64,000 bases of DNA from Microseira wollei NIES-4236 (GCF_020521235.1 NZ_BLAY01000037.1:1-64000), one strand, 5' to 3'. Positions 18,471-27,691 are shown, counted from the first letter of the stretch. Translations and numbers: made by a program. The notes: generated by a model from the letters alone, not told the origin.

Positions 18471-19901
18471 GTGCAATTCGACAATTACGACCCAGGCGAT
18501 TTTTACGACGAACTGTTTATAGCTCCAGGTAAACCCCGTCCTGAAGCAATGTTGTTAATCGAGAAAATAAATTCCCTATCGCTAGAGGAATTACTGCGAA
18601 GACAACAAGCCGCACAGACGGCTTTGATGAAATTGGGGGCAACTTTTAATGTTTATGGGGATAGTCAAGGAACCGAGCGCATCTTTCCGTTTGATGTGAT
18701 TCCAAGAATTGTTTCAGCACAGGAATGGAAGGTTCTAGAAACAGGACTTAAACAGCGCATCTATGCCTTGAATTGTTTTATTGCTGATATCTACGACGAG
18801 CAAAAGATTATCAAAGACGGGGTGATTCCCGTGGAGATGATTGCATCGGCGAGTCGGTTTCTCTCTCCTTGCATTGGGTTAAAACCTCCCGGCGGAATTT
18901 GGTGTCACATTACGGGGACGGATTTAGTGCGCGATCGCAAGGGATCGTGGTACGTTTTAGAAGATAACTTGCGCTGTCCTTCCGGCATTTCCTACGTGTT
19001 AGAAAATCGCCAGGTGATGAAGAATTCCTTCCCAGAGTTGTTTGCTCAAATGGGAATTCAACCCGTGGATGGATACGCGAGTCATTTACTAGACGCCCTG
19101 CTGACTTTAGCACCGACGGTACCCGAACCCAACGTCGTAGTTTTGACACCGGGGATTTACAATTCCGCCTACTTTGAACACTCTTTCCTCGCCCAACAAA
19201 TGGGGGTGGAATTAGTAGAAGGTCGGGATTTGGTGGTGTCGGATGGCTACTTGCAAATGCGTACCACCAAAGGATTAAAGCGCGTCGATGTCATCTACCG
19301 ACGTATCGATGACGACTTTATCGACCCGAAAGTTTTCCGTAGCGACTCGCTGTTAGGCGTACCGGGGTTAATCGAAGTTTACCGTCAGGGACGAGTGGCG
19401 ATCGCTAACGCACCGGGTACGGGTATTGCAGATGACAAAGCAATCTACGCCTACGTCCCCAAAATGATTAAGTTCTACCTGGGAGAAGAACCAATATTGC
19501 AAAACGTCCCCACTTACATTTGTGAGCATGAAAAAGAGCGCGCCCACGTGCTAGAAAATTTGGATAAGCTCGTCGTCAAATCGGCTAACGAGTCAGGGGG
19601 ATACGGGATGTTAATTGGACCCCACGCCACCGAAGAAAAACGCCAAGAATTTGCCCAATTAATTCAGGAAAACCCCCGCAATTATATCGCCCAACCTACC
19701 CTATCGCTTTCGAGAGTACCGACAATTGTAGGCGATCGCTTTGAAGGTTGTCACGTAGATTTGCGACCTTATATTATCTACGGTCAAGATATCTACGTTC
19801 ATCCAGGCGGACTGACTCGCGTAGCACTCAAAAAAGGTTCATTAGTCGTCAACTCTTCCCAAGGCGGCGGTAGCAAAGATACTTGGGTGCTGGCAAATTA
19901 G
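18471..19901 (+). CDS. Circularly permuted ATP-grasp peptide ligase-like protein
   Basis: The 476-residue protein belongs to the circularly permuted ATP-grasp type 2 family (formerly DUF404/DUF407). Conserved blocks are [21 protein letters not shown] near residue 60, the long [25 protein letters not shown] region (about 150-175), [12 protein letters not shown] (about 278-289) and the [11 protein letters not shown] glycine-rich loop (about 370-380). Such enzymes are predicted to join amino acids or peptides using ATP. The GTG start at 18471 follows GGGGAAG. It heads the widely conserved trio with the alpha-E and transglutaminase genes downstream; family surveys also link the trio with the Anbu peptidase, found here at 30603. 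Confidence 0.9.
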   Translation: MQFDNYDPGDFYDELFIAPGKPRPEAMLLIEKINSLSLEELLRRQQAAQTALMKLGATFNVYGDSQGTERIFPFDVIPRIVSAQEWKVLETGLKQRIYALNCFIADIYDEQKIIKDGVIPVEMIASASRFLSPCIGLKPPGGIWCHITGTDLVRDRKGSWYVLEDNLRCPSGISYVLENRQVMKNSFPELFAQMGIQPVDGYASHLLDALLTLAPTVPEPNVVVLTPGIYNSAYFEHSFLAQQMGVELVEGRDLVVSDGYLQMRTTKGLKRVDVIYRRIDDDFIDPKVFRSDSLLGVPGLIEVYRQGRVAIANAPGTGIADDKAIYAYVPKMIKFYLGEEPILQNVPTYICEHEKERAHVLENLDKLVVKSANESGGYGMLIGPHATEEKRQEFAQLIQENPRNYIAQPTLSLSRVPTIVGDRFEGCHVDLRPYIIYGQDIYVHPGGLTRVALKKGSLVVNSSQGGGSKDTWVLAN

Positions 19902-19997
19902 CTAATGGCTAATGGCTAATTGTCAGGAGAAAAATTCAATTAGCAATTAGCAATTAGCCATTAGCAATGACCCATTACCCATTACCCATCACCCATT

Positions 19998-20951
19998 ATG
20001 TTAAGTCGCGTTGCTAATTCGATTTACTGGCTGAATCGTTACGTAGAACGAGCGGATAATGTAGCTCGTTTCATCGATGTGAATTTGAATCTAATTCTGG
20101 ATTTTCCCACAGGGGTAGCCGAACAGTGGGAGCCTTTAGTATTAACGACGGGCGACACCCCAATATTTAAAGAACGCTACGGTAAAGCCGCCGCAGAAAA
20201 CGTAATTCAATTCCTAGCATTTGACAGCGAATATCCCAATTCAATTGTAGCTTGCTTGCAGCGGGCGCGGGAAAATGCTCGCTCAATTAGAGAAATTATT
20301 TCTTCGGAAATGTGGGAGCAAGTTAATGCTTTTTACCTGATGGTAAAAGAAGCAGCGAAAGAACAAACCCTCGCTGAATTGCACGAATTTTTCACCCAAG
20401 TCAAACTCTCTAGCCATTTGTTTGCCGGGGTGACGGATGCCACAATGAGTCATAACGAAGGGTGGCATTTTGGGCGCATGGGGAGATTTTTGGAACGCGC
20501 GGATAAAACCAGTCGAATTCTAGATGTTAAATACTTTATTCTGTTACCTTCAGTCACAGATGTTGGCACTCCTTTGGATGAAATTCAGTGGATGGCTTTG
20601 CTGAAATCTGCTAGCGCTTACGAAATGTATCGCAAATCCAAGCAACATCGAATTATCCCAAATCGCGTCGCAGAATTTTTAATTTTAGACCGCGAGTTTC
20701 CCCGGTCAATTCAGTTTTGTCTGTCCCAAGTAGCAGAATCTTTGGAGCGAATTAATGGAACGCCAGAAGCGACTTGCAATATGCCTGTAGGAAGGGCTTT
20801 AGGTCGGTTGCGAGCCGAATTGGAATATACAACAATGGAAGAGATTATGGAGATCGGTCTGCATCAATTTTTGGATAACTTGCAGCAGCGAATGAATCAG
20901 GTAGGCAAGAAAATATTTGAATCGTTTTTCGCACTGCAACCTGTTGGCTAA
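19998..20951 (+). CDS. Alpha-E domain protein (DUF403)
   Basis: A 317-residue, almost all-helical protein of the alpha-E family. It begins MLSRVANSIYWLNRYVERADNVARF, a segment with conserved charged residues, and contains a matching later block MGRFLERADKTSRILD (about residues 161-177), so the protein seems to be built from two related helical halves. Its biochemical role is unproven; it is always found with the permuted ATP-grasp and transglutaminase genes and may handle their peptide product. The start ATG lies at the end of a CCCATTA repeat run, with no clear Shine-Dalgarno sequence, so initiation may be unusual or coupled to the upstream gene. Confidence 0.88.
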   Translation: MLSRVANSIYWLNRYVERADNVARFIDVNLNLILDFPTGVAEQWEPLVLTTGDTPIFKERYGKAAAENVIQFLAFDSEYPNSIVACLQRARENARSIREIISSEMWEQVNAFYLMVKEAAKEQTLAELHEFFTQVKLSSHLFAGVTDATMSHNEGWHFGRMGRFLERADKTSRILDVKYFILLPSVTDVGTPLDEIQWMALLKSASAYEMYRKSKQHRIIPNRVAEFLILDREFPRSIQFCLSQVAESLERINGTPEATCNMPVGRALGRLRAELEYTTMEEIMEIGLHQFLDNLQQRMNQVGKKIFESFFALQPVG

Positions 20952-21229
20952 TGGCTAATGGCTAATGGTTACTCCCTTCGCGGTAGAAGACTATCTACAT
21001 CTTTCTTCTTCCTTCTTCGTGTTCTTCGTGTCTTCGCGGTTGATTAAATAGTTATTCTTACCTAGCGAAGGGAGTAATGGGTAATGGGTAATAACGCCTA
21101 TTGATCCCCCCCAGACCCCCTTAATAAGGGGGGCACGGGGGGATCCCTGGGAAGGGGGGTTTGGGGAGATTGGTTTAGCAATTAGCAATTAACAATTAGC
21201 AATTAGCAATTAGCAATTACCAATTACCA
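20952..21229. repeat. Repeat-filled gap between alpha-E and transglutaminase genes
   Basis: From left to right: TAATGGC heptamers, a direct repeat ACTCCCTTCG/CGAAGGGAGT pair bounding a CTTCTTCC-rich tract (20978-21077), a G/C-rich element with GATCCCCCC and GGGGGGATC inverted ends (21103-21146), and TTAGCAA heptamers ending at the start codon. No gene is seen. Confidence 0.75.
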
Positions 21230-22117
21230 ATGCGTTACCAAATATTACACACCACGACTTATACTTACGCTCCGGCGGTGGTTTTAAATCCCCATGTAGT
21301 GAGGTTGCGATCTCGCAGTGATGGAAACCAAACCCTGCACTCTTTTTCCCTAGAAATTAGTCCAGAACCCGCTGGAATTTCCCAGGTGCTGGACTTAGAA
21401 GGAAATGCCGTCACTCGCATGTGGTTCGTAGAACCCACCGAGAGTTTAACGATTAAAGTCGCATCCGAAGTTGAAACTCACTGTACCAATCCCTTCAACT
21501 ACATTTTAGAACCTTGGGCAACCCAATTACCTATTGATTACCCCAGTTCAGTCCTTACCCAAATAATGCCTTACCTCAACCCCTCACCCTCAAATGCTAT
21601 AGACCCAATTATCTACGAACTCGCGCAAGAAATTTGCCATGAAGTGAGTGGAAAAACCGATATATTCTTGACACAATTGAATCAACGCATTTACAAGAAT
21701 TGTCAACAGGAAATTCGGGAAACAGGCGCACCATTCCCCCCAGGAATTACTTGGAAACAACAAGCTGGTTCTTGCCGAGATCTTGCCGTTGTTTTTATCG
21801 AAGCTTGTCGCGCCGTCGGTTTAGCTGCTAGATTTGTCAGCGGATACCAAGAAGGCGACCCCGACAGCGAAGAATTACATCTCCACGCTTGGGTAGAAGT
21901 ATATTTACCGGGTGCAGGTTGGCGGGGGTACGATCCGATACAGGGTTTAGTTGTGGCAGATCGGCATATTAGTTTAGTGGCGAGTGCTTTACCAGGAAAT
22001 GCTGCCCCAGTTTCCGGCAGTATTCGCGGTAATGCCCGGTCTACTATGCACTATGATTTGAAGATTATTCATCAGGACTTAGGCAAACACCAAAGTTTCT
22101 CTGAAAAAGATGGCTAA
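21230..22117 (+). CDS. Transglutaminase-like protease-fold protein
   Basis: A 295-residue protein with the bacterial transglutaminase N-terminal beta domain (MRYQILHTTTYTYAPAVVLNPHVVRLR) and a transglutaminase core. The catalytic triad is visible: Cys in GSCRDLAVVFIEACRAVG (about residue 183), His in LHLHAWVEVYLPG (about 220) and Asp in WRGYDPIQG (about 237). The family acts as amide-bond hydrolases or transferases on peptides. It is the third gene of the ATP-grasp/alpha-E/transglutaminase set. Both its ATG (TTACCAATG) and its stop codon (TGGCTAATAG) are made from heptamer-repeat DNA. Confidence 0.9.
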   Translation: MRYQILHTTTYTYAPAVVLNPHVVRLRSRSDGNQTLHSFSLEISPEPAGISQVLDLEGNAVTRMWFVEPTESLTIKVASEVETHCTNPFNYILEPWATQLPIDYPSSVLTQIMPYLNPSPSNAIDPIIYELAQEICHEVSGKTDIFLTQLNQRIYKNCQQEIRETGAPFPPGITWKQQAGSCRDLAVVFIEACRAVGLAARFVSGYQEGDPDSEELHLHAWVEVYLPGAGWRGYDPIQGLVVADRHISLVASALPGNAAPVSGSIRGNARSTMHYDLKIIHQDLGKHQSFSEKDG

Positions 22118-22213
22118 TAGCTAATTGCTAATTGCTCGCAATTCAATTGCTTCCAGAGCAGCGATTAGCGATTAGCTATTAGCAGTTACACAACCGTTGC
22201 TATTGGACATGAT
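22110..22213. repeat. Family A element, left end missing
   Basis: The right half of a family A element, with CTTCCAGAGCAGCG, GATTAGCTATTAGCAG, TTACACAACCGTTGC and the terminal GGACATGATAT. The left terminus is absent and the element merges with the 3-prime end of the transglutaminase gene. Confidence 0.75.
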
Positions 22214-22362
22214 ATGATACGTCGCCCAAGCGTAAGTCCTGTTCATTTCAACCACCCATCCTGAACCAACGAAAAATTAAAAAATTCCACGCATCGGGTT
22301 GTTCAAGTTCGATAAGTTATACTCCAAAAAACTTAATTGCAGTTGTTCTTTGGAGGTGACCG

Positions 22363-23095
22363 ATGCTGCTGTTGGAAGTATCTCAGACTGAAGCAATCGC
22401 TGGTGAAAATGCCGTTGCCATTTCCCAGTTACCCGTTGTTTGGCAAAACATCGCCACCGGGAAGTCAAACGTTGCACTTCCCGAGCCAAAAAGTTACGTT
22501 CAGATGGCGCAGTTGTTCCAATACAAATTAGAACAAGGTGACGTAGACTTATTTAAAGATCGTCCAGATATAATTCACCTCAAACCATATTTGGCCCAAC
22601 TCTTTGGACAGCTAGCGCGAGAAACCCTCGAATTTTACGGCAAGGATTTTTTAATCGAAAACTATCCCAACTTTACAGAAATACTGCGACCAACTGGAAT
22701 CAAAAAAAATACATTTTAGCGATGAATTAAAAGTCCTCAGCATTGGGATAGATCTTTTTCAAGAGTTTGGTTACGAAGTGCCTGCCAGCTTTTACCAAGT
22801 CCACCTCGCACCCATTTTCCGAGAGCATATTTTTGCAGAACGCGCTTTAAGATTTGACCCCCGCGATGCAGAATACAAACGTCCCTGGGATGCTGTGCTT
22901 CACGCCTGCAAGGTGTTTGCCATCCAGATGAAAATTCAAAGCATTGCTTCCAAATACGGTTTGACCTATCAGCATGGATGCGGTTGTAACTCCCACCTAT
23001 CGGCGATTGATGTATCGGGGGGAGCATTTGAATATGAATTAAGTCCCCAAAAAAGTCAGCGATGGATTCGCAGTTTTATCTGGACAATGTGGTAT
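22363..23095 (+). pseudogene. Unknown conserved protein, frameshifted and cut by an element
   Basis: I do not recognise the family. The start ATG follows GGAGGTGACC. The first frame runs to TEILRPTGIKK, where a run of eight A residues (about 22701-22708) shifts the frame; sense resumes as IHFSDELKVLSIGIDLFQEFGYE, then REHIFAERALRFDPRD, KYGLTYQHGCGCNSH and ends RSFIWTMWYD. After that the frame runs into the element at 23097 and stops at 23335 with unrelated residues. The protein lacks membrane segments; the CGC motif is the only notable feature. Frameshift plus C-terminal interruption suggest a dead gene, though a sequencing error in the A-run is possible. Confidence 0.65.
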
Positions 23096-23096
23096 G

Positions 23097-23235
23097 ATAC
23101 CATGTCCGGTCGATTACCCATGATTGGGAGTAGGGAACATCATAGATACTTTGCAGGAACAGATAACTTTAAAGTTAGCCGTGCCCCTACGCAACGATGC
23201 GGTAGTGTGTATGGGCAATTCAACGGACATGATAT
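23097..23235. repeat. Family A-like element with a different interior
   Basis: Bounded by ACCATGTCCGG on the left (CATGTCC at 23101-23107) and GGACATGATAT at 23225-23235. The interior differs from other copies: it has GCCGTGCCCCTAC, found in the GTAGGGGCACGGC hairpin family, and GCGGTAGTGTGTATGG, like the left part of family A. It ends the reading frame of the preceding gene. Confidence 0.65.
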
Positions 23236-23290
23236 GAGTATGCATTCTTCGACCTTGTGCCCAATACTAGCTATTTGGTGTGATAAAAGA

Positions 23291-23331
23291 ATTGTAGATT
23301 GCAGATTTGATTTAAATCTGCAATCTACAAT
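23291..23331. terminator. Bidirectional terminator-like hairpin
   Basis: An 18-base perfect inverted repeat (ATTGTAGATTGCAGATTT at 23291-23308, inverse at 23314-23331) with a five-base loop. It lies between convergent genes, followed by TTCTTTTATT on the plus strand; a transcription stop for both sides is likely. Confidence 0.6.
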
Positions 23332-23349
23332 CTAAAATCTGCAATTCTT

Positions 23350-23589
23350 TTATTGGATTTCCGAGGTTGGTGGTTCGAGTTGGTATCCCTGTGCCAGCTC
23401 AACAGCAGAAACTCCTTCTATACGCTCGATTCCTGCCAGTTTTGTAGAGTCAATGGAACCCGCAATCACTCCAATTTGTTCCATCAACTGTTCTACTTTC
23501 ATTCCATCAGCTTGCAAAGCTGCAACAACTTCCAGGATTCGCTCCCTGTACTGATCCTTAACCAAAACTGACAAATTAACTTCGGACAT
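23350..23589 (-). CDS. Stand-alone I9-like protease inhibitor/propeptide domain protein
   Basis: A 79-residue protein with no signal peptide. It is laid out like the inhibitor I9 propeptide of subtilases: strand LSVLVKD, helix ERILEVVAALQADGM, strand VEQLMEQIGVIAGSID, a short helix LAGIERIEGV and strand SAVELAQGYQLEPP. Homologues are sometimes annotated as ketohydroxyglutarate aldolase, which the size and sequence do not support. It lies downstream of a subtilase gene on the same strand, separated by about 220 bases that hold two small repeat elements. I infer that it binds and restrains, or helps fold, one or both neighbouring subtilases. Confidence 0.7.
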   Translation of the reverse strand: MSEVNLSVLVKDQYRERILEVVAALQADGMKVEQLMEQIGVIAGSIDSTKLAGIERIEGVSAVELAQGYQLEPPTSEIQ

Positions 23590-23608
23590 AATCGACCTCT
23601 CAGGACTT

Positions 23609-23722
23609 ATATCATGTCCAATAGCAACGGTTGTGTAACTGCTAATAGCTAATCGCTAATGGCTGCTCTGGAGGCAATTAGCAAGCGAGCAATTAGCAAT
23701 TAGCCATCCAAGGACATGATAT
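23609..23722. repeat. MITE-like element, family A, inverted copy
   Basis: A complete 114-base copy in opposite orientation to the one at 9379: ATATCATGTCC at 23609, AACGGTTGTGTAACTGCTAA, GGCTGCTCTGGAGGC, heptamers and GGACATGATAT ending at 23722. It separates the subtilase gene from the downstream I9-like gene. Confidence 0.85.
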
Positions 23723-23723
23723 T

Positions 23724-23806
23724 ACGCAAAGAAACCGGGTTTCTATGAAACATCAGATCTACGCAGAAACAAGGGTGATAGGCTTGTCCTGCTTAAGTCC
23801 TGCCTG
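23724..23806. repeat. Family B inverted-repeat element
   Basis: Contains ACGCAAAGAAACCGGGTTTCT, AGAAACAAGGGTGATAGGC and AAGTCCTG. The ends resemble CAGGACTTACGCA in inverse order. Related copies lie at 27931, 38876, 53252 and 53876, with fragments at 29570-29790. Confidence 0.75.
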
Positions 23807-23813
23807 TTTTACC

Positions 23814-25097
23814 TTAAGGCGCTTGGACAATGCCAACACCAACATCTTCTGAGGGCAGGGGTAACCGACGCGCGGTGCGTACAAGCAGATTCCACAGTTC
23901 TTGACCTTTGAGCCCAGTTGCCTGAGCATGAAGAGCTGCGATACCCGCCACATGGGGTGTTGCCATACTCGTGCCGCTAATCTTGTTGTACTGCGTTGGC
24001 ATTAACCAGCTAGAGCGAACCGCGACACCGGGACCGGCAATGTCAATCTGACCCCCGTCTGGATTGATGCCTCGAGTAGAAAACCGTGCGATTTGCATTT
24101 GGGAATCAATTGCCGCAACAGCCATGATCGATGGGCAGTTAGCCGGACGACCCACTGGATTGATCGTGCCGAGATCCCGTCGGCTTTCGTTCCCTGCGGC
24201 TGCAACAATCAACGTACCACGGCTGAGCGCTCTTTGAGCGACTGCTTCGTACACGCGAGAGTAAGGCGTACCAACTTCGGTAGGCGATCCCAGGGACATA
24301 GAAATAACTTGGCATCCATTTGCTATTGCCCACTCAATCCCCTGGAGAATTCCTCCGTCAGCGCCACTACCCCGATTGCTCAGCACTTTACCTGCATAAA
24401 TTTCTGCATTATAAGCAATGCCGTAGCGAGGCAGTTGGCTGGGTTTGAGAGCGCCCAGCGCCGTACCAATGCAATGGGTTCCATGCCCATGTCCGTCCTG
24501 GACTTCTTCCCCTGGGATAAATGATTTGCTTTGGATGCTTCGACCAATAAAATCGGGATGATTCAAATCGAAACCCGTATCCAGAACGGCAATCTTAATC
24601 CCCTGACCGCTGTAACATGAATTGACCACCTTGGTTGCTTGCAGTCCCCAGGTAGCGACTGATTCATCTACTTCTTTCAGAGTCAGTTGTCCCTGTTCGG
24701 TGGGAAGTAAGCTACCAACCAGTTGGTTTACAGCATCGCGGTAACCTTTGAGGTAGTCCGCTGTCACGTCCATAGTAGTGGGCGATCGCAACAGCTTCGG
24801 ATTGCCTAATTCTGGATCTTCCAGGGCATAAACCACCCTTTCTGGTTCAATGGCTAGAATCGGGCTGTTTTCATCAGCAGACACTCTGAGCGAGCGCAGT
24901 TGTGCCGGTGCTGCACTCACCACCGCCACCCCCAAAGTACTTAAAACTATAGGGCTATCCGCCTCACCAGACAGATTTATACTCGCTGATTCACTCAGCA
25001 TTTGTATCCCAGCATCTACTGCATCCTCACGAAACAGGATTAGATACCTACCCGTAGTTTCAGATCCAGCAACCATTGAATTGAGATTGTTCACCAT
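23814..25097 (-). CDS. S8 family peptidase (subtilase) with N-terminal I9-like region
   Basis: A 427-residue subtilase. About residues 17-95 look like an I9-type propeptide (GRYLILFREDAVDAGIQML). The catalytic domain has Asp in IAVLDTGFDLNHPDF (about 172), His in DGHGHGTHCIGTALG (about 205), the oxyanion Asn in AAAGNESRRD, and Ser in SGTSMATPHVAGIAALHAQ (about 377). No signal peptide is visible, so it may stay in the cytoplasm or leave by an unusual route. It follows the small gene at 25202-25576 on the same strand (104 bases, with a hairpin element between) and precedes the I9-like gene. Confidence 0.92.
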   Translation of the reverse strand: MVNNLNSMVAGSETTGRYLILFREDAVDAGIQMLSESASINLSGEADSPIVLSTLGVAVVSAAPAQLRSLRVSADENSPILAIEPERVVYALEDPELGNPKLLRSPTTMDVTADYLKGYRDAVNQLVGSLLPTEQGQLTLKEVDESVATWGLQATKVVNSCYSGQGIKIAVLDTGFDLNHPDFIGRSIQSKSFIPGEEVQDGHGHGTHCIGTALGALKPSQLPRYGIAYNAEIYAGKVLSNRGSGADGGILQGIEWAIANGCQVISMSLGSPTEVGTPYSRVYEAVAQRALSRGTLIVAAAGNESRRDLGTINPVGRPANCPSIMAVAAIDSQMQIARFSTRGINPDGGQIDIAGPGVAVRSSWLMPTQYNKISGTSMATPHVAGIAALHAQATGLKGQELWNLLVRTARRLPLPSEDVGVGIVQAP

Positions 25098-25129
25098 TTC
25101 ACAACTTTCCTTTTAAGTTTGTTTTGTTT

Positions 25130-25193
25130 GTAGGGGCACGGCGGACAAAAACTTGGGCTTTAGCGGCAAAATTTATTGATGCCGTGCCCCTAC
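25130..25193. repeat. GTAGGGGCACGGC hairpin element
   Basis: GTAGGGGCACGGC at 25130 and its exact inverse GCCGTGCCCCTAC at 25181-25193 enclose 38 bases (GCGGCAAAATTTATTGAT and others). The same element occurs at 53747, and its ends form part of the array at the window start. Lying between two cassette genes, it may act as a processing or attenuation hairpin. Confidence 0.8.
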
Positions 25194-25201
25194 ATATTGG
25201 A

Positions 25202-25576
25202 CTAAGGATTGATTACTAAGTAATCAACGTAGAGGCGGATAGGTTCACCCCACTCGATATTGACCCAAATACTTACCCGACCGTCTTGTGGGGCAACGTT
25301 GTGGAGGGTGAACCTGGCACTTCCAATAAACTTTCCTCCTCCTGATGCGCCTTCGCCAATCGCAACAAATACCCGAGAGTTGCGATTAACAGCACCCCAG
25401 TTGAGAGGTAATATCCACTGTCCTTTTCTGTCGCCCCAGTCATGGCGATAGCTAAAACCAGTGCCGCTCAGTTCTTGAGTTGAAACGCCATCTTTTGAGC
25501 CGAACAGTTGAATAACTTCTTCAGCTTTAACTTCTTGGATTTCCATTTCTGCTGGGAGTTGTAACACTGACGACAT
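25202..25576 (-). CDS. Small unknown beta-rich protein of the subtilase cassette
   Basis: A 124-residue protein of no family I can name. The ATG at 25576 is chosen over the upstream one because GGAGAAATTG precedes it at good spacing. The first 45 residues are helical and acidic (LPAEMEIQEVKAEEVIQLFG); the rest is rich in short strands (GQWILPLNWGAV, SRVFVAIGEGASGGG, RVSIWVNIEWGEPIRLYV), suggesting a beta-sandwich. The helical first part could be a leader or targeting segment. It lacks a signal peptide. A GGAATA-N16-CGTTA motif lies about 95 bases upstream. It could be a substrate or a partner of the subtilases; that is inference. Confidence 0.65.
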   Translation of the reverse strand: MSSVLQLPAEMEIQEVKAEEVIQLFGSKDGVSTQELSGTGFSYRHDWGDRKGQWILPLNWGAVNRNSRVFVAIGEGASGGGKFIGSARFTLHNVAPQDGRVSIWVNIEWGEPIRLYVDYLVINP

Positions 25577-25670
25577 ATCAATTTCTCCTTTTTCGTTCAA
25601 AGTGGTGTATAATTAGGGCGCACTGCGATGAACTGCCGTATCTCATCGAGTTTGTTCGCTCTGTTATCTA

Positions 25671-25697
25671 TAACGAAGGCTCGATGCAAAATATTCC
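25671..25697 (-). promoter_or_regulatory. Putative ECF-sigma promoter upstream of the small cassette gene
   Basis: On the minus strand, GGAATA (25697-25692) and CGTTA (25675-25671) are separated by 16 bases. A second copy with the same spacing lies at 27792-27818. The GGAAT -35 and CGT-type -10 layout is typical of ECF sigma promoters. About 32 of 42 bases around the two copies agree by eye. Confidence 0.6.
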
Positions 25698-25707
25698 GAA
25701 ACTGATT

Positions 25708-25840
25708 AACATAAGTTGCTAGTTACCTTTTTAGGGCTGCTAGCTAATGGCTAATAGTAGAATCGTCAAATATTACGAGCGACAATTAGCAATTAGCAAT
25801 TAGCAATTAGCAATTAGCTGATAACTAGCAACTTGAGTTA
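25708..25840. repeat. Heptamer-array element (family C)
   Basis: Left end ATAAGTTGCTAGTTAC, right end ATAACTAGCAACTTGAGTTA at 25821-25840, with TAATGGC-type and TTAGCAA heptamers between. The right end touches the stop codon of the large subtilase gene exactly, and the left end touches the conserved promoter block. Confidence 0.8.
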
Positions 25841-27691
25841 TTACAACACAAAATCGCAGCCAGCAGATTTAAACCGCATCACGCGAGAGCCAGAACCACT
25901 GCCGAAACGAACGCCAATCGAGATGCCAATTCCCCACTTCACGGGGGGATGAGTCGGCACGTCAAAGCGAACAAATCCAGCATTGCCAGTAAGATTTACG
26001 CCGTTATGTTGGGCAATCTTGTCAGGGCCATCGAAGATGTGAACATCTCGCACCACGGCATCGGCTGACAGGGTTTCAAATAACAACATGACTGACCCAA
26101 CTCGCAGTCTTTTGTCATTGACAATAACTGTAGTAGGAACCGCAAAGTGGAACCAATTGTTCGTGTTTGCTTTACCTTCGACTTCGATGTAAAATCCAGC
26201 CCGCCAAACCTTGGCAATCTCATTAGGAAATTCGATTTCCATGCTGTGACCGTGAGTCCACATCGCCTGTGCCAGAGAAGAGAAGGTGACGCGCTCGATC
26301 ATCTCGCGAACGTTGGGACGATTGCCGATGCGTTGGCTGCTGGGTCTTCCGGGAGCATCTTGCTGGGGCGAACCAGTCGTGCGAAGCAAACTCCTGGCTG
26401 ATTCTGGCGATAGAGGAGCGATGCCGCGTTGGCGCAATACGCCTTGAACGCAACCCAAAGCACCAACGACGATCGGCGAAGCGCTAGAAGTGCCGCTGAA
26501 TAGGTCGGTGTACCACAAGTCTTCGTTGCTACCTCCCTGCAAGTCGCCGTAACCGCAGGTGGTCACCTCGCGTCCCCAACCTTGGGCGTCGAGTATCGAG
26601 CCATAATTTGAGAAGTCCAGGCGCGACCTGTCGGGGCCGTGGTCTCGTCCGTGAGTACCTGGAGGTGGCGCACCCGCACCCACAACGATCGCACCAGAAT
26701 CGCGATTGGCGCGGTTAAATGGGTTAGTCCAACTGGCAGGAAATCCTGGATCTGGCGTGTTGTAAACCGGATCGTCCAAGTTTTCCGCACCGTTGCCCGC
26801 TGCTTCCACAACGATGACGCCGCGACTGGTAGCATAGCGAATCGCGTCGAAGTCGTCGGGCCACCACTCAATCGCAATGTAGCCTTGCTGTCCAACTCCC
26901 GTCGCGCGAGGTCCAGGTCGGTGGAGTTCGATCAGAATGATGTCGCCGGGATTGAGCAGATCGGCAGCTTGGCGAATCGCTCCTGCCGATCCGGGGCCGC
27001 CAAAAATCGAGACGGCGCGGACGTTAGCATCGGGACAAATGCCGGTAATGCCAAAGGGATTGCGATCGCCGCCAAACTCACCAATCACCGCCGTCCCGTG
27101 ATTGCGCCAGCCAATATCCGTCGATTGAGTGCCGCCAACTACACCGCCTTGGTTTTGCGTTAGATCCTCGTGGGTGAAACGCCAAGCGCCTTCAATATCA
27201 ATAATTTTCACTCCCGCACCGCCGCCGCCCGGTATCGTTGCAGCGTAATTGGCGTCAATACCTCCTGGTGCCGCACCCAGATACCCTTGGCGGGCCGTAA
27301 AATCGGGGGTTGCTGGGGGCGCATCTGCTGCGGTCGGCATCATGTCGTTAAGCCGCAGGGGTGGTTCCGCTGCTGGCTTCACGTAGGCGGCGCTAACAAC
27401 ATCCAATTCCCGCAGACGTGTCGCCAGTTCGTCCAATCGCTCGTCTGGAGCTTGCACTCGATAGTAAGTGGATAGATCCGGTACTTCTGTCCCTGAAGTA
27501 GCTGCTAAAGACAAAGTCTTCTGTTGAACTCTCTCTTCACTAGCACCAAACAATGGTTGCAAGGTGATATTCTCAGATGCCAGCAAATCTGCTAAAGACG
27601 AGACATCTACGCCAGCAACAGATCTGACGCCTGCCGTTGTGGCTCGCAATCCGGTTGCAGGCTCAACAATTACAATTAGTTCGCGTTCCAT
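25841..27691 (-). CDS. S8 family peptidase with C-terminal beta domain
   Basis: A 616-residue subtilase. About residues 1-110 are a divergent propeptide-like region. The peptidase domain has Asp in VKIIDIEGAWRFTHEDL (about 164), His in WRNHGTAVIGEFGG (about 197), Asn in VEAAGNGAENLDD and Ser in FSGTSSASPIVVGAL (about 401). After residue 460 comes a beta-rich domain (WTHGHSMEIEFPN, VWRAGFYIEVEGKA, WFHFAVPT, IGVRFGSGSGSRVMRF) also known as a separate or fused domain in other bacteria. No signal peptide is seen. A GGAATA-N16-CGTTA motif lies about 100 bases upstream of the start. It forms its own transcription unit in the cassette. Confidence 0.9.
   Translation of the reverse strand: MERELIVIVEPATGLRATTAGVRSVAGVDVSSLADLLASENITLQPLFGASEERVQQKTLSLAATSGTEVPDLSTYYRVQAPDERLDELATRLRELDVVSAAYVKPAAEPPLRLNDMMPTAADAPPATPDFTARQGYLGAAPGGIDANYAATIPGGGGAGVKIIDIEGAWRFTHEDLTQNQGGVVGGTQSTDIGWRNHGTAVIGEFGGDRNPFGITGICPDANVRAVSIFGGPGSAGAIRQAADLLNPGDIILIELHRPGPRATGVGQQGYIAIEWWPDDFDAIRYATSRGVIVVEAAGNGAENLDDPVYNTPDPGFPASWTNPFNRANRDSGAIVVGAGAPPPGTHGRDHGPDRSRLDFSNYGSILDAQGWGREVTTCGYGDLQGGSNEDLWYTDLFSGTSSASPIVVGALGCVQGVLRQRGIAPLSPESARSLLRTTGSPQQDAPGRPSSQRIGNRPNVREMIERVTFSSLAQAMWTHGHSMEIEFPNEIAKVWRAGFYIEVEGKANTNNWFHFAVPTTVIVNDKRLRVGSVMLLFETLSADAVVRDVHIFDGPDKIAQHNGVNLTGNAGFVRFDVPTHPPVKWGIGISIGVRFGSGSGSRVMRFKSAGCDFVL

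Noticed and set aside
23350-23589. Aldolase function for the 79-residue protein
   Set aside because: Far too short for an aldolase barrel; the pattern fits an I9-like domain next to subtilases.
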